Shown: positions 50,933 to 59,791 of the stretch, piece by piece
How positions within the stretch are numbered: position 1 is the first letter of the stretch
Layout of the letters: each line of letters begins with the position of its first letter
Translations under genes and position numbers: made by a program
From: Vannielia litorea
GTDB lineage: Bacteria; Pseudomonadota; Alphaproteobacteria; Rhodobacterales; Rhodobacteraceae
Reading direction: 5' to 3'
Length of the DNA: 64,000 nucleotides
Assembly (NCBI RefSeq): GCF_900142295.1
Contig: NZ_FSRL01000001.1
Span: 2,790,001-2,854,000, forward strand
The notes under the pieces: generated by a model
Seen by the model: only the letters and a program-made list of their open reading frames with translations
Told to the model about the DNA's origin: nothing
Database searches by the model: none

Positions 50933-53323
50933 ATGAGCACTACCCCGTCGCACCTGCGAACCGTCGAGCAGCGCCTGCTGTGGTTGTCGCATTGGATGAT
51001 CCACAACGCCAACCACCTGCGCCCCAAGGTGGACGGGATCAAGGTTGGAGGGCATCAGGCGTCTTCGGCCTCGATGGTCTCGATCATGACGGCGCTCTAC
51101 TTCACCGCGCTGCGGCCAGAGGACCGGGTGGCCGTGAAGCCGCACGCCTCGCCGATCTTTCACGCCATGCACTACCTGATGGGAAACCTTTCGCGCGAGA
51201 AGATGGAGAACTTCCGGGGGTTCGGCGGCGTGCAGTCCTATCCGTCGCGCACGAAGGACGTGGATGACGTGGATTTCTCCACCGGCTCGGTCGGGCTGGG
51301 CGTTGCGATCACCTCCTTCGCCGCGATGGTGCAGGATTACATCACCGCCAAGGACTGGGGCACGGGGGTGAAGCCGGGGCGGATGATCGCGCTGATGGGC
51401 GATGCCGAGCTGGATGAGGGCAACATCTACGAGTGCCTGCAGGAAGGCTGGAAGCACGACCTGCGCAATGCCTGGTGGGTGATCGACTACAACCGCCAGT
51501 CGCTCGACGGGGTCATCCGCGAAGGGCTCTGGCAGCGGATCGAGAAGATCTTCGAGGCCTTCGGCTGGGACGTGGTGAAGGTGAAGTACGGGCGGCTCCA
51601 GCGGGCGGCCTTCGACGAGCCCGGCGGCGATGCCCTGCGCGCATGGATCGACGCCTGCTCCAACACGGAATACTCGGCGCTCACCTACATGGGTGGCGCC
51701 GTCTGGCGGAAACGCCTGATGGACGATCTCGGCGACCAGGGCGAGGTGACCGCGCTGATCGAGCGGCGCAGTGACGAGGCGCTCGCGGAGCTGATGGAAA
51801 ACCTCGGCGGCAATTGCGTGGAGACCATGGCCGAGACCTTCGCGGCCATCGACCACGACCGGCCGACCTGCTTTCTTGCCTATACCATCAAGGGTTGGGG
51901 CACACCGATCGCCGGGCACAAGGACAATCACGGCGGGCTGATGACCAAGGCCCAGATGGCGGACTGGCAGACGCACATGGGGGTGCCGGAGGGGCAGGAA
52001 TGGGAGCCGATGGCCGCCGTCCCAGACCCTGCGGCCCTGCGTGAATTCCTGGCGGGGGTGCCGTTCTTCGGCGCAGGCTCCCGGCGGCACGGCGACGCCC
52101 GGCTGGCCGTGCCGGCGATCGAGACCGCGAGCGACCGCGAGATCTCGACCCAGGCAGCCTTCGGCAAGATCCTCGATCACCTTGCGCGGGGCGACAGCGA
52201 CCTTGCGCAGCGGATCGTCACCTCCTCGCCCGACGTGACCGGGACAACCAGCCTGGGGCCCTGGGTCAACCGGCGCAAGCTCTTCGCCCGCAAGGCGGTG
52301 TCCGACACCTTCCGCGAGCACCGTATCCCCTCGACCGCCAAATGGGAGTTCGCGCCGGAGGGTCAGCACGTGGAACTGGGCATCGCCGAGATGAACCTGT
52401 TCCTGCTGCTGGCCGCGCAGGGGTTGTCGCACAGCCTGTGGGGCAAGCGCCTGATCCCCATCGGCACGGTCTACGACCCCTTCGTGCACCGCGGTCTCGA
52501 TGCGCTCAATTACGCCTGCTACCAGGATGCCCGCTTCATGATCGTCGGCACACCCTCGGGGGCGACGCTGGCGCCCGAAGGCGGCGCCCACCAGTCGGTC
52601 GGCACACCGCTCACCGGCATGGCGCAGGACGGGCTTGCGGCCTTCGAGCCGGCCTTTGCCGACGAGCTGGCGGTGATCATGGAATGGGCCTTCGACTACA
52701 TGCAGCGCGACGGCGAGGGCGACCCCGACGAGCGCACCTGGCTGCGCGACGAAACCGGCGGCTCGGTCTACCTGCGGCTCACCACCAAGCCGCTGGAACA
52801 GCCCGGCCGACGGGTCGACGACGCCTTTCGCCAGGGCGCGATCGACGGGGCCTACTGGTTTCGCAAGCCGGGGCCGAACTGCTCGGTGGTCATCGCCTAC
52901 CAGGGGGCCGTGGCCGACGAGGCCATCGCCGCCGCCGGGATGATCGGCGAGCACCGGCGCGATGTCGGCGTTCTGGCGGTGACCTCCGCCGACCGGCTGA
53001 ACGCCGGCTGGACGGCGGCCCAGCGCGAGCGCAAGCGCGGCAACCCGGCGGCGCGCTCCCATGTCGAGCACCTGCTGGGCGCGCTGCCGCCGCATTGCCG
53101 GATCGTCACGGTGATCGACGGGCACCCGGCCACGCTGTCGTGGCTCGGGTCGGTCGCCGGGCACCGCACCATCCCGCTGGGCGTCGAGCACTTCGGCCAG
53201 ACCGGCACGATCGGCGACCTCTACCGGCACTACGGCATCGACGCCGCCTCGATCACCGCCGCCGTGAGCGCGATGACGGAGGGCTCTGCCATCGGCATAC
53301 CTCCGCGACCATCGGCCAGCTGA
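50933..53323 (+). CDS. Homodimeric 2-oxoacid dehydrogenase E1 / transketolase-like (MdeB-like)
   Basis: 796 residues from the ATG at 50933 (AGGAGG 5-6 nt upstream). AceE-type homodimeric E1: HASPIFHAMHYLMG near 77, GSVGLGVAITSFAAM near 118, TPP motif MGDAELDEGNIYECL with VIDYNRQSLDG about 27 residues later, and the central Pyr domain HVELGIAEMNLFLLLAAQGL near 482. Shorter than AceE (about 890) and diverged (GDA for GDG). Together with the divergent Lrp regulator it resembles MdeB, proposed to act on 2-oxobutyrate. No E2 or E3 gene follows, so it would borrow these or work alone. Confidence 0.82.
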   Translation: MSTTPSHLRTVEQRLLWLSHWMIHNANHLRPKVDGIKVGGHQASSASMVSIMTALYFTALRPEDRVAVKPHASPIFHAMHYLMGNLSREKMENFRGFGGVQSYPSRTKDVDDVDFSTGSVGLGVAITSFAAMVQDYITAKDWGTGVKPGRMIALMGDAELDEGNIYECLQEGWKHDLRNAWWVIDYNRQSLDGVIREGLWQRIEKIFEAFGWDVVKVKYGRLQRAAFDEPGGDALRAWIDACSNTEYSALTYMGGAVWRKRLMDDLGDQGEVTALIERRSDEALAELMENLGGNCVETMAETFAAIDHDRPTCFLAYTIKGWGTPIAGHKDNHGGLMTKAQMADWQTHMGVPEGQEWEPMAAVPDPAALREFLAGVPFFGAGSRRHGDARLAVPAIETASDREISTQAAFGKILDHLARGDSDLAQRIVTSSPDVTGTTSLGPWVNRRKLFARKAVSDTFREHRIPSTAKWEFAPEGQHVELGIAEMNLFLLLAAQGLSHSLWGKRLIPIGTVYDPFVHRGLDALNYACYQDARFMIVGTPSGATLAPEGGAHQSVGTPLTGMAQDGLAAFEPAFADELAVIMEWAFDYMQRDGEGDPDERTWLRDETGGSVYLRLTTKPLEQPGRRVDDAFRQGAIDGAYWFRKPGPNCSVVIAYQGAVADEAIAAAGMIGEHRRDVGVLAVTSADRLNAGWTAAQRERKRGNPAARSHVEHLLGALPPHCRIVTVIDGHPATLSWLGSVAGHRTIPLGVEHFGQTGTIGDLYRHYGIDAASITAAVSAMTEGSAIGIPPRPSAS

Positions 53324-53396
53324 TCGGCCCGCCCAGGGTGCCCGGGCTGGGCCGGCCGCGCCGAAACGTCTGCAGCGGCAGGGGTGTCTTGGGCGG

Positions 53397-54473
53397 TCAG
53401 GCCCCCTGCCGGCGCTTCCGCCCGGCATCCGCCGTGAGCGCGGCCATGCGGTAGAAGCCGTGCGCCATCTTGGAGAAGGGCGTGAGCAGGAAGAAGGTCA
53501 GCACCGCGCCGAGATGAAGCGGCAGCAAAATGGAGACGGCGCCGGTGCCGGTGGCGGCATAGAGCACGAGGCCGGTGGCGCTGACGGTCAGCAGCAACAG
53601 GATGAAGGCCATTTCGCCGCCCCAAGCCGCGGGGGCACCCAGGTGCGGGTCGGCCCTGGTCTTCAGCCAGGCAAGCCCCGCGGTGCCCGCGCAGAGCAGC
53701 AGCCCGCCGGGCACGCCCAGGAGCTTGGGGAGGGAGAAGAGGCCATAGGGCGCTTCGAGTCCGAGAAGGTAGTGCATGAGCGTGGCGGCAGAGGTGGAGG
53801 CGAAGCACATCAGAAAGCCCCAGAGCGTCGCCTGGTGGAAGTGCCGCCGCGCATGGCTGAAGCGGTCTTCGTCCTCGAAGTTGCAGCCATCGCCGTGGCC
53901 GCCTTCGAGGTTCTTCATCCGGCCGGCGGAACCGGTCGCGGCCCACAGGTCGGCGAGGTGGAGCGGGCCTGCGCCGATCGTCCTCCAGTAGGCCCGAAGC
54001 GAGACGGCGAGGGCCGCCAGCGGCAGCAGGAAGGCCGGCGCGAAGACGGCCACCATCAGCCCGTGCGACATATAGGCATAAAAGCCCTCGCCGCTGTCGG
54101 GCCGCAGGGCTTGGGCCAGGGCAAAGATCAGCCCGAAGCCCAGTACCAGCCCGGCCGCCATGAGCACGCCCGACCGGTCGAAGAGCCGCGCCAGCCCGCC
54201 GGGCCAGGCGTGGGCCTTCCAGCTCTCCTGGCGCACCTCGGCCAGCGCCTTGGGCAGGTTGAGCGCAAACTCGTGCGGCGCGGTATACTGGCAGGCGTAG
54301 TAGCAGCCGCGGCAGTTGTGGCAGAGGTTGGCCAGCTGGGTGAGGTTTCCGTCGGAGAACGCCCGCTCGGCGTGGAGTGCGGGAAACACCGAGCAATAGC
54401 CCTCGCAGTAGCGGCAGGCGTTGCAGATCTCGGACTGGCGGCGGGCCTCGGCGATGTAGGTTTCAAGCTGCAT
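53397..54473 (-). CDS. tcuB: Tricarballylate utilisation protein TcuB (4Fe-4S, membrane)
   Basis: 358 residues. Two 4Fe-4S motifs near the N-terminus, Cys17-x2-Cys20-x2-Cys23-x3-Cys27 and Cys51-x2-Cys54-x2-Cys57-x3-Cys61, then about six membrane segments (110-345). TcuB re-oxidises the flavin of TcuA and passes electrons to the quinone pool. The gene overlaps tcuA by 11 bp (54463-54473). Family member CitB is the alternative name; pairing with TcuA decides. Confidence 0.92.
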   Translation of the reverse strand: MQLETYIAEARRQSEICNACRYCEGYCSVFPALHAERAFSDGNLTQLANLCHNCRGCYYACQYTAPHEFALNLPKALAEVRQESWKAHAWPGGLARLFDRSGVLMAAGLVLGFGLIFALAQALRPDSGEGFYAYMSHGLMVAVFAPAFLLPLAALAVSLRAYWRTIGAGPLHLADLWAATGSAGRMKNLEGGHGDGCNFEDEDRFSHARRHFHQATLWGFLMCFASTSAATLMHYLLGLEAPYGLFSLPKLLGVPGGLLLCAGTAGLAWLKTRADPHLGAPAAWGGEMAFILLLLTVSATGLVLYAATGTGAVSILLPLHLGAVLTFFLLTPFSKMAHGFYRMAALTADAGRKRRQGA

Positions 54474-55848
54474 GGGTCGCGGCCTCCTTGCCTGCGATGC
54501 GTCCGAAGACGGTGCCGATGGTCATGCCGAACCCGGCGAGGTAGCCCTGGCCCAGGATCGAGCCGGCCATGGTTTCGCCCGCCGCCCAGAGGTTGCGGAC
54601 CGGGCGGTTGCCGATGGCGCATTGCGCCCGGTCGTCCACCTTCAGCCCGAGGTAGGTGAAGGTGACGCCGGTGCGCAGGCTGTAGCCATAGAACGGCGGT
54701 TCGGAGATTGGCCGCGCCCAGTTTGTCTTGGGCGGGGTGAGGCCGGTGGTGGCGACCCCGTCGAGCTCGGTGGGGTGAAACGCGCTGGTGTCGCCGCAGG
54801 CGGCGTTGAACCCGTCGACGGTCTCGCGCAGCCGGGCGGGCGGCAGGCCCATCCTCTCGGCCAGCTCCTCCAGCGTATCGGCCTTGATCGGCGGAAACAC
54901 GGAGGGCATGAACAGCTCCAGCGACCTGGCGTCGATGATGACATAGCCCACCTGGTCGGGTTGGGCGGCGACGAGGCGCCCCCAGATGGCGTAGCGCTTG
55001 GGCCAGACATCCTCGCCCTCGTCGTAGAACCGCTCGCCGTCCTTGTTGACCACGATGGAGAACGGCACGCAATCGAGCCGGGTGACGATGCCGCCGTCGA
55101 ACCTGGGCGCACGGCCGTCGATGGCGACGGCGTGGCACTGGGTCGGGTCGCCCACCTGCTCCACCCCCTGCCCCAGAAGGTCGGCCAGCACGACCCCCCG
55201 GTTGTAGGGCGTGCCGCGGATCAGGAAGTTTTTCGCCGCAGGCCCCCAGGCGCGGGCGAGCCAGTCGGTATCGGCCTGAAATCCGCCGGAGGCCACGACG
55301 ACCGACTTGGGCGAGAGCCGGTGCTCGTGCCCGCCGTGGGTGTAGACGACCTCGGCCACGCGGTCCTGCTGCACGTCGAGGTGGGTCACGGCGGCCTCGT
55401 AGAGAACCTCCACGCCCAGCGCCTCGGCGGTGCGGTAGTAGGCATTCACCAGGCTCTTGCCGCCACCGAGGAAGAACGCGTTGGTGCGGGCAAGCGAGAG
55501 GGTTCCGGAGAGCGAGGGCTGAAAGCGGACGCCGCGGGCCTCCATCCAGGGCAGGCACTCTTCGGAGGTGCGGATCGCCAACCGGGCGAGCGCCTCGTCG
55601 GTCTTGCCGCCGGTGACTTTCATCAGGTCGGCGAGATACTCGTCTTCGCTGTAGCTCTCGACCAGCGGGCCCAGGGGGCCGTGATGCATGCAGCGGAAGT
55701 TGCGGGTGTGGCGCGAATTGCCGCCCCGGTAGGGCTTGGGCGCGGCCTCGAGGATCCGCACGCGCGCGCCCGCCTCGGCCGCGGTGATCGCCGCACAGAG
55801 CGCGGCATTTCCGCCGCCGATGACCAGAATGTCGGGGGTCTCGCTCAC
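54463..55848 (-). CDS. tcuA: FAD-dependent tricarballylate dehydrogenase TcuA
   Basis: 461 residues. Fumarate-reductase-type flavoprotein: FAD motif VIGGGNAALCAAITAAEAG near 7, RGGNSRHTRNFRC near 40, VVVASGGFQADTDWL near 205, and the C-terminal LWAAGETMAGSILGQGYLAGFG near 420-442. It oxidises tricarballylate to cis-aconitate. Translationally coupled to the FCD regulator upstream (4-bp overlap) and TcuB downstream. Confidence 0.93.
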   Translation of the reverse strand: MSETPDILVIGGGNAALCAAITAAEAGARVRILEAAPKPYRGGNSRHTRNFRCMHHGPLGPLVESYSEDEYLADLMKVTGGKTDEALARLAIRTSEECLPWMEARGVRFQPSLSGTLSLARTNAFFLGGGKSLVNAYYRTAEALGVEVLYEAAVTHLDVQQDRVAEVVYTHGGHEHRLSPKSVVVASGGFQADTDWLARAWGPAAKNFLIRGTPYNRGVVLADLLGQGVEQVGDPTQCHAVAIDGRAPRFDGGIVTRLDCVPFSIVVNKDGERFYDEGEDVWPKRYAIWGRLVAAQPDQVGYVIIDARSLELFMPSVFPPIKADTLEELAERMGLPPARLRETVDGFNAACGDTSAFHPTELDGVATTGLTPPKTNWARPISEPPFYGYSLRTGVTFTYLGLKVDDRAQCAIGNRPVRNLWAAGETMAGSILGQGYLAGFGMTIGTVFGRIAGKEAATHAA

Positions 55849-56525
55849 AGGGTATCTCCGTCGAAGAGGGGGCGGGCACGCAGGGCGCGCACGCGGACCC
55901 GCTGGGCCTTTTCGATGTGCGCGCGCATCGCGGCTTCGGCCAGCGCGCCGTCACGGGCCTTAAGGGCCTCGAGCACGCCGTAGTGCTCCTCCACCGCCTC
56001 GGCCGCGCGGTCGGGATGGGTGAGCGTCGTCGGGCCCAGGATCATCAGCGACTTGTGCAAGCCGGCGATGGAGCGGGCCAGGAACCGGTTCTTGGCGGCA
56101 TCGAGCAGCGCCGCATGGAACTGGCGGTTCAGAACGAAGGCCTCGGGGCTGTTGCCCAGCTTCTCCAGCGCCCGGTTCATGTGAAGGAGCTCTTCGATCT
56201 CGATCTCCGAGGCCGCGCGGGCGGCGAGGCGGGCCGCCGTGCCCTCGAGCACCGTGCGCATCTCGTAGAGCTCCATCACCTCGGCATAATCCAGCGTGCG
56301 GATCGCGGCGCCCTGGCGCGGAACATGGGTGACGATGCCATCGGCCTCGAGCTGCCGGATCGCCTCGCGGACCGGCGTGCGCGAAACGCCCAGCCGCTCC
56401 GCCAGCTCGGTCTCGCGCAGGCGGTCGCCGGGGTTGAGCCGGCCTTCCCGGAGTTCGACGAGAAGCCGCTGGTAGGCGCCCTCGCCCTGCGAGCCGGGTT
56501 GGGGAAAGTCGTCGATCTCGTCCAT
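55845..56525 (-). CDS. GntR-family (FCD subfamily) regulator of the tcu operon
   Basis: 226 residues from the ATG at 56525; longer in-frame starts would run through the divergent promoter. HTH with GDRLRETELAERLGVSRTPVREAIRQLEADG (split near 40-70), FCD domain with NRQFHAALLDAAKN and MRAHIEKAQ ligand segments. First gene of an operon with tcuA and tcuB, so it is probably autoregulated through the TGTAT-N8-ATACA site 33 bp upstream. In Salmonella the tcu regulator is a LysR (TcuR); here an FCD protein takes that place. Confidence 0.9.
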   Translation of the reverse strand: MDEIDDFPQPGSQGEGAYQRLLVELREGRLNPGDRLRETELAERLGVSRTPVREAIRQLEADGIVTHVPRQGAAIRTLDYAEVMELYEMRTVLEGTAARLAARAASEIEIEELLHMNRALEKLGNSPEAFVLNRQFHAALLDAAKNRFLARSIAGLHKSLMILGPTTLTHPDRAAEAVEEHYGVLEALKARDGALAEAAMRAHIEKAQRVRVRALRARPLFDGDTL

Positions 56526-56557
56526 CTCGGGTGCCACCAGAATCGGATTGCAGTTTT

Positions 56558-56575
56558 TGTATCCAATCGTATACA
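56558..56575. promoter_or_regulatory. TGTAT-N8-ATACA operator candidate
   Basis: An inverted repeat TGTAT/ATACA separated by eight bases, next to a GTATAC core, lies between the FCD regulator start (56525) and the GTG start of the AbrB-family gene (56620). FCD-type GntR proteins commonly bind TGTATAC-like sites, so this is a candidate for controlling both directions. Confidence 0.55.
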
Positions 56576-56619
56576 CTCGCATCCATGGCAGATCAACTGC
56601 CCCATTCCGGAGCCTGCGC

Positions 56620-57681
56620 GTGACCTTCAGGGCCTTCTTCTCCTCTCCCTTGCGGCAACGGCTGCTGACCCTCGGCCTCGCGACGGCGGGCACGGCACTG
56701 TTCTGGCTCGCGGAGCTGCCGCTGCCCTTCCTGTTCGGGCCGATGACGGCCTGCCTGCTTGCGGCCCTGCTCGGCGCCCCGCTTAAGGGCTTTGGCCAGG
56801 TCTCGGTCGGGGCGCGCACGATACTGGGGGTCGCCGTTGGGGCCTCGATCACGCCGGCGCTCTTTGCCGAGCTTCCGACGATGGCGGCCTCGGTCGCGCT
56901 CATCCCCTTCTACATCGTATTGATCGGGCTCATCGGGGTGCCGTTCTTTCGCAGGGTCTGGGGATTCGACGCGCCAACCGCCTATTACGCGGCCATGCCG
57001 GGCGGCTTGCAGGACATGGTGATCTTCGGCACCGAAGCCGGCGGCAACCCGCGCGCCCTGGCGCTGGTGCATGGCACGCGGGTGCTCATCATCGTCACCC
57101 TGGCGCCGATCTTCCTCACGCTCGTTTACGGCGCGGCACTGACCAACCCGATCGGCGCGCCGGCGGCCGACATCGCGCTGCACGAACTGGGGCTGATGGT
57201 GGCCGCCGCCGTCATCGGCTGGAAGGGCGGAGAGCGGCTGGGCCTGTTCGGCGCCTCGATTCTCGGGCCGCTGATCGTGACAGCCCTGCTCTCGCTCACC
57301 GATCTCATCCACTCCCGCCCGCCGCGCGAGGCCATCCTCTTTGCGCAGTTCTTCATCGGCTGCGGGATCGGGGTGCAGTTCACCGGAGTGACCTGGGCCG
57401 AGCTGCGCAGGGTGGTGGCGGCGGGCGTGGCCTATGTCATGCTGCTGGCGGTGCTGGCGGCCGCCTTCACGCTGGTGGTGACAGGCCTCGGCCTGGGCGA
57501 CCCGGTGGAGGCCTTTCTGGCCTTCGCGCCGGGCGGGCAGGCCGAGATGACGGTGCTGGCCATCGTCACCGGGGCGGACCTGGGCTTTGTCATCACCCAC
57601 CACCTTACCCGGATCGTGCTGGTCATCCTCGGCGCACCGCTGGCGGCGCGGCTGATCCGCCGAGCCCGGTCGCGCGACTGA
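56620..57681 (+). CDS. AbrB-family membrane protein (putative transporter)
   Basis: 353 residues from a GTG at 56620 (GGAG 8 nt upstream); an upstream start would overlap the operator. About ten membrane segments arranged as two AbrB-duplication halves, each with a PGG loop: YYAAMPGGLQDM near 120 and LAFAPGGQAEMTVLA near 300. These proteins are often labelled ammonia monooxygenase, but that activity is not supported; a transport role is more likely. Divergent from the tcu operon, so possibly an exporter or second carrier for tricarboxylates. Confidence 0.85.
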   Translation: MTFRAFFSSPLRQRLLTLGLATAGTALFWLAELPLPFLFGPMTACLLAALLGAPLKGFGQVSVGARTILGVAVGASITPALFAELPTMAASVALIPFYIVLIGLIGVPFFRRVWGFDAPTAYYAAMPGGLQDMVIFGTEAGGNPRALALVHGTRVLIIVTLAPIFLTLVYGAALTNPIGAPAADIALHELGLMVAAAVIGWKGGERLGLFGASILGPLIVTALLSLTDLIHSRPPREAILFAQFFIGCGIGVQFTGVTWAELRRVVAAGVAYVMLLAVLAAAFTLVVTGLGLGDPVEAFLAFAPGGQAEMTVLAIVTGADLGFVITHHLTRIVLVILGAPLAARLIRRARSRD

Positions 57682-57697
57682 GCCTTCGGTGCGCGCC

Positions 57698-57862
57698 TCA
57701 GGCCTGACCGTTGAGCGCGGTCAGGGCCTTGCTGACACGGCGGTGCAGGTCGGTGAGCATGCGCGTGTCCCCGTTGCCCGACACAATGTCGCGGGAGAGC
57801 ATTTCGCGCATCTTCTCGAGGTCGGTGATGAACTGACGGAGCTGGCTGTGATTGGCGGTCAT
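57698..57862 (-). CDS. Small protein of 54 residues downstream of the stress protein gene
   Basis: ATG at 57862 follows GAGG by 7 nt and lies 9 nt after the universal stress protein gene's stop. The product (MTANHSQLRQFITDLEKM at the start, then MLSRDIVSGNGDTRMLTDLHRRVSKALTALNG in part) is a two-helix amphipathic peptide without signal or membrane segment. It has good start signals and normal codon use, so it looks real. Function unknown; perhaps a partner of the stress protein. Confidence 0.6.
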   Translation of the reverse strand: MTANHSQLRQFITDLEKMREMLSRDIVSGNGDTRMLTDLHRRVSKALTALNGQA

Positions 57863-57871
57863 GGCAGGGCC

Positions 57872-58690
57872 TCAGTGAGAGATGAGAACGGGAATTCGGA
57901 TTTCGCGCAGCACGCTGGCGGTGACTCCGCCAAGGAAATCCTCGCGGAACTTGGAGTGCTCATAGGCGCCCATCACCAGCAGCGAGGGGTCATTCTCGGC
58001 GCAGAACCCGAGGATCGCCCTGGTGACCGGCTCGCTCTCGGGGAACGGCCGGTGCAGCGGCTCCACCCCGTGGCGGGTCAGATGGGTGAGCAGGTCTTCG
58101 ATCGGGGGCCACTCCTTGCGCTGCCCGACGGTGAGCACGGTCACGCGGCCCTGGTCCTCGAGCAGGCGGAGGCTGTCGGAGAGCGCGCGCGCCGCCGAGC
58201 GCCCGCCGTCCCAGGCGAGCGCGGCATGGCTGTGGCGGGCGTCCACATCATGGCCCTCGGGCACCACGATCACCGGGCGCCCGGAAAGCAGGGCGATGCG
58301 GTCGGGATGATGCGAGACATGCGCGTCATCCTCCTCCATGTGCCGCCCCACGATGAGGGCGTCGTAGGCGCGGGCGGCCTCGGAAAGCACGGCATCCACG
58401 CGTCCGGCGTGGGTGCGGAAGGTGAGCGCCGCGCCGAGGTCCAGCTCGCCGCGCAGGGCCTCGAACCGGGCCTCGATGCCGGTGACGATGCCGCTGTTGG
58501 CCTCGGCCAGCAGCGCGCGGGCCTCCTTGGGAATCCAGCGCGAGGTGGTGTCGAAGACGGCATGCGTCGAATGGGCCAGCAAGGCGGTCACATGGGCGCC
58601 GCGGGCCCGCGCCAGCGCCGCGGCATAGCGCAGCGCGGCCACCGAGGCCTCGGAGCCATTGAAGGCGACGAGCAGGTTCATGATCGGCAT
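57872..58690 (-). CDS. Universal stress protein, two Usp domains
   Basis: 272 residues, i.e. two fused UspA folds (about 1-140 and 150-272). The second retains the ATP-binding tail VMGAYEHSKFREDFLGGVTASVL (split) ending in strand IPVLISH; the first has LIVGRHMEEDD in place of the G-x2-G-x9-G(S/T) loop and is likely non-binding. It lies 1 nt after the prpF-like gene stop, in the same operon as the TTT carrier, a frequent association for these carriers. Confidence 0.88.
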   Translation of the reverse strand: MPIMNLLVAFNGSEASVAALRYAAALARARGAHVTALLAHSTHAVFDTTSRWIPKEARALLAEANSGIVTGIEARFEALRGELDLGAALTFRTHAGRVDAVLSEAARAYDALIVGRHMEEDDAHVSHHPDRIALLSGRPVIVVPEGHDVDARHSHAALAWDGGRSAARALSDSLRLLEDQGRVTVLTVGQRKEWPPIEDLLTHLTRHGVEPLHRPFPESEPVTRAILGFCAENDPSLLVMGAYEHSKFREDFLGGVTASVLREIRIPVLISH

Positions 58691-58691
58691 G

Positions 58692-59780
58692 TCAGAGACC
58701 TTTCCAGATGCGGGAGGGCACGTAGATCCGGCCGTCGGCCAGCTTGCGGGCCGTGCGCAGCAGGCCCGCGGAGTTGAGCGAGAAGCCCGCCGCGCTGTCG
58801 AAGTCCACCAGCACCTCGATGGTGCCGGAGGGATGCTCGAGCACCACGTTGGCGGGGCTGGCGGTGGGCCTGTCGAGCAGGCCCTCGGCGATGGTGCCGG
58901 GCGTGAGGGCGCAGGAGGCCATGCACTGGCTGCCGGTCACCGCCATGCTGGGATGGGTGTTCCAGGGCATGAAGTAGCGGGCCGCGATGGTGCCGCCCTC
59001 GCGTGCGGGCGCGAAGAGGCCGAACTTGGGCGTGACCGACCTGGTCACGTCGCCCAGCCCCATCAGCGCGCCCGCCCGGATGCGGATCGCCTCCATGCGG
59101 GCGAAGAAATCCTTGTTGGCGTCCAGCTCGGCGGCGCTTTCGTAGCCGGTGAGGCCGAAGTCGGAGGCGCGGGCGATGGTCATGGGCATGGCCACGTCCA
59201 TGCAGGTCACCTCGATCCCTTCGATCTCGTCGCGCAGGTTGCCGGTGGGCAGGAAGGCCCCGGTGGAGGAGCCGACGACGCCCATGAAGTTCAGCGCGAT
59301 CGGCGCGGCGCTGCCCGGCACGCCGGCGATCTCGGCCTCGCCGTCATAGGTGAGCACGCCGCCCGGGGTCTGAACCTTCGCCAGCACCTTGGCCCCGGTG
59401 TTCACCGCGCGGATCTTCACCTCGGTCACATCGCCCGAGGGCCGCACCAGCCCCATCTCGATCGCCGCCGGGCCGACGCCCGAGAGGATGTTGCCGCAGG
59501 TGGGCTTGAAATCCACCAGCCGGTCCTCGACCGAAACCTGGGCAAAGAAGTAGTCGACCTCGGCCCAGTCGTCCTCGGAGGGCGAGAGCATGGCGACCTT
59601 GGTGGTCACCGCCGCACCCGCGCCGATGCCGTCGATATTGAGCGCGTGGCCAGAGCCCACCGCCGCCACCAGCACCGCCGCCAGCGTGTCGAGATCCTCG
59701 GGCAGGTCGGCGCGGTTGAAGTAGGGGCCCTTGGAGGTGCCGCCGCGCATGAAGACGTAGGGGATGCCGGTCTGGGTCAT
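58692..59780 (-). CDS. PrpF-family isomerase (aconitate isomerase / 4-oxalomesaconate tautomerase)
   Basis: 362 residues from the ATG at 59780. Diaminopimelate-epimerase-like fold of PrpF/GalD: opening PYVFMRGGTSKGPYF, Lys in AVTTKVAML near 63, Cys in FKPTCGNILSGVGPAAIE near 96-112, and the C-terminal THPSMAVTGSQCMASCAL with a second Cys. PrpF isomerises trans-aconitate or 2-methylaconitate; GalD tautomerises oxalomesaconate. With tcuAB making cis-aconitate and a TTT carrier next door, aconitate isomerisation fits best, but GalD activity is not excluded. Confidence 0.85.
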   Translation of the reverse strand: MTQTGIPYVFMRGGTSKGPYFNRADLPEDLDTLAAVLVAAVGSGHALNIDGIGAGAAVTTKVAMLSPSEDDWAEVDYFFAQVSVEDRLVDFKPTCGNILSGVGPAAIEMGLVRPSGDVTEVKIRAVNTGAKVLAKVQTPGGVLTYDGEAEIAGVPGSAAPIALNFMGVVGSSTGAFLPTGNLRDEIEGIEVTCMDVAMPMTIARASDFGLTGYESAAELDANKDFFARMEAIRIRAGALMGLGDVTRSVTPKFGLFAPAREGGTIAARYFMPWNTHPSMAVTGSQCMASCALTPGTIAEGLLDRPTASPANVVLEHPSGTIEVLVDFDSAAGFSLNSAGLLRTARKLADGRIYVPSRIWKGL

Positions 59781-59791
59781 GTCCTGCGTCC

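Noticed and set aside
56620..57681. Ammonia monooxygenase, the label often attached to this family
   Set aside because: Sequence is a ten-helix AbrB-duplication membrane protein with no metal-oxidase residues; the label is historical.
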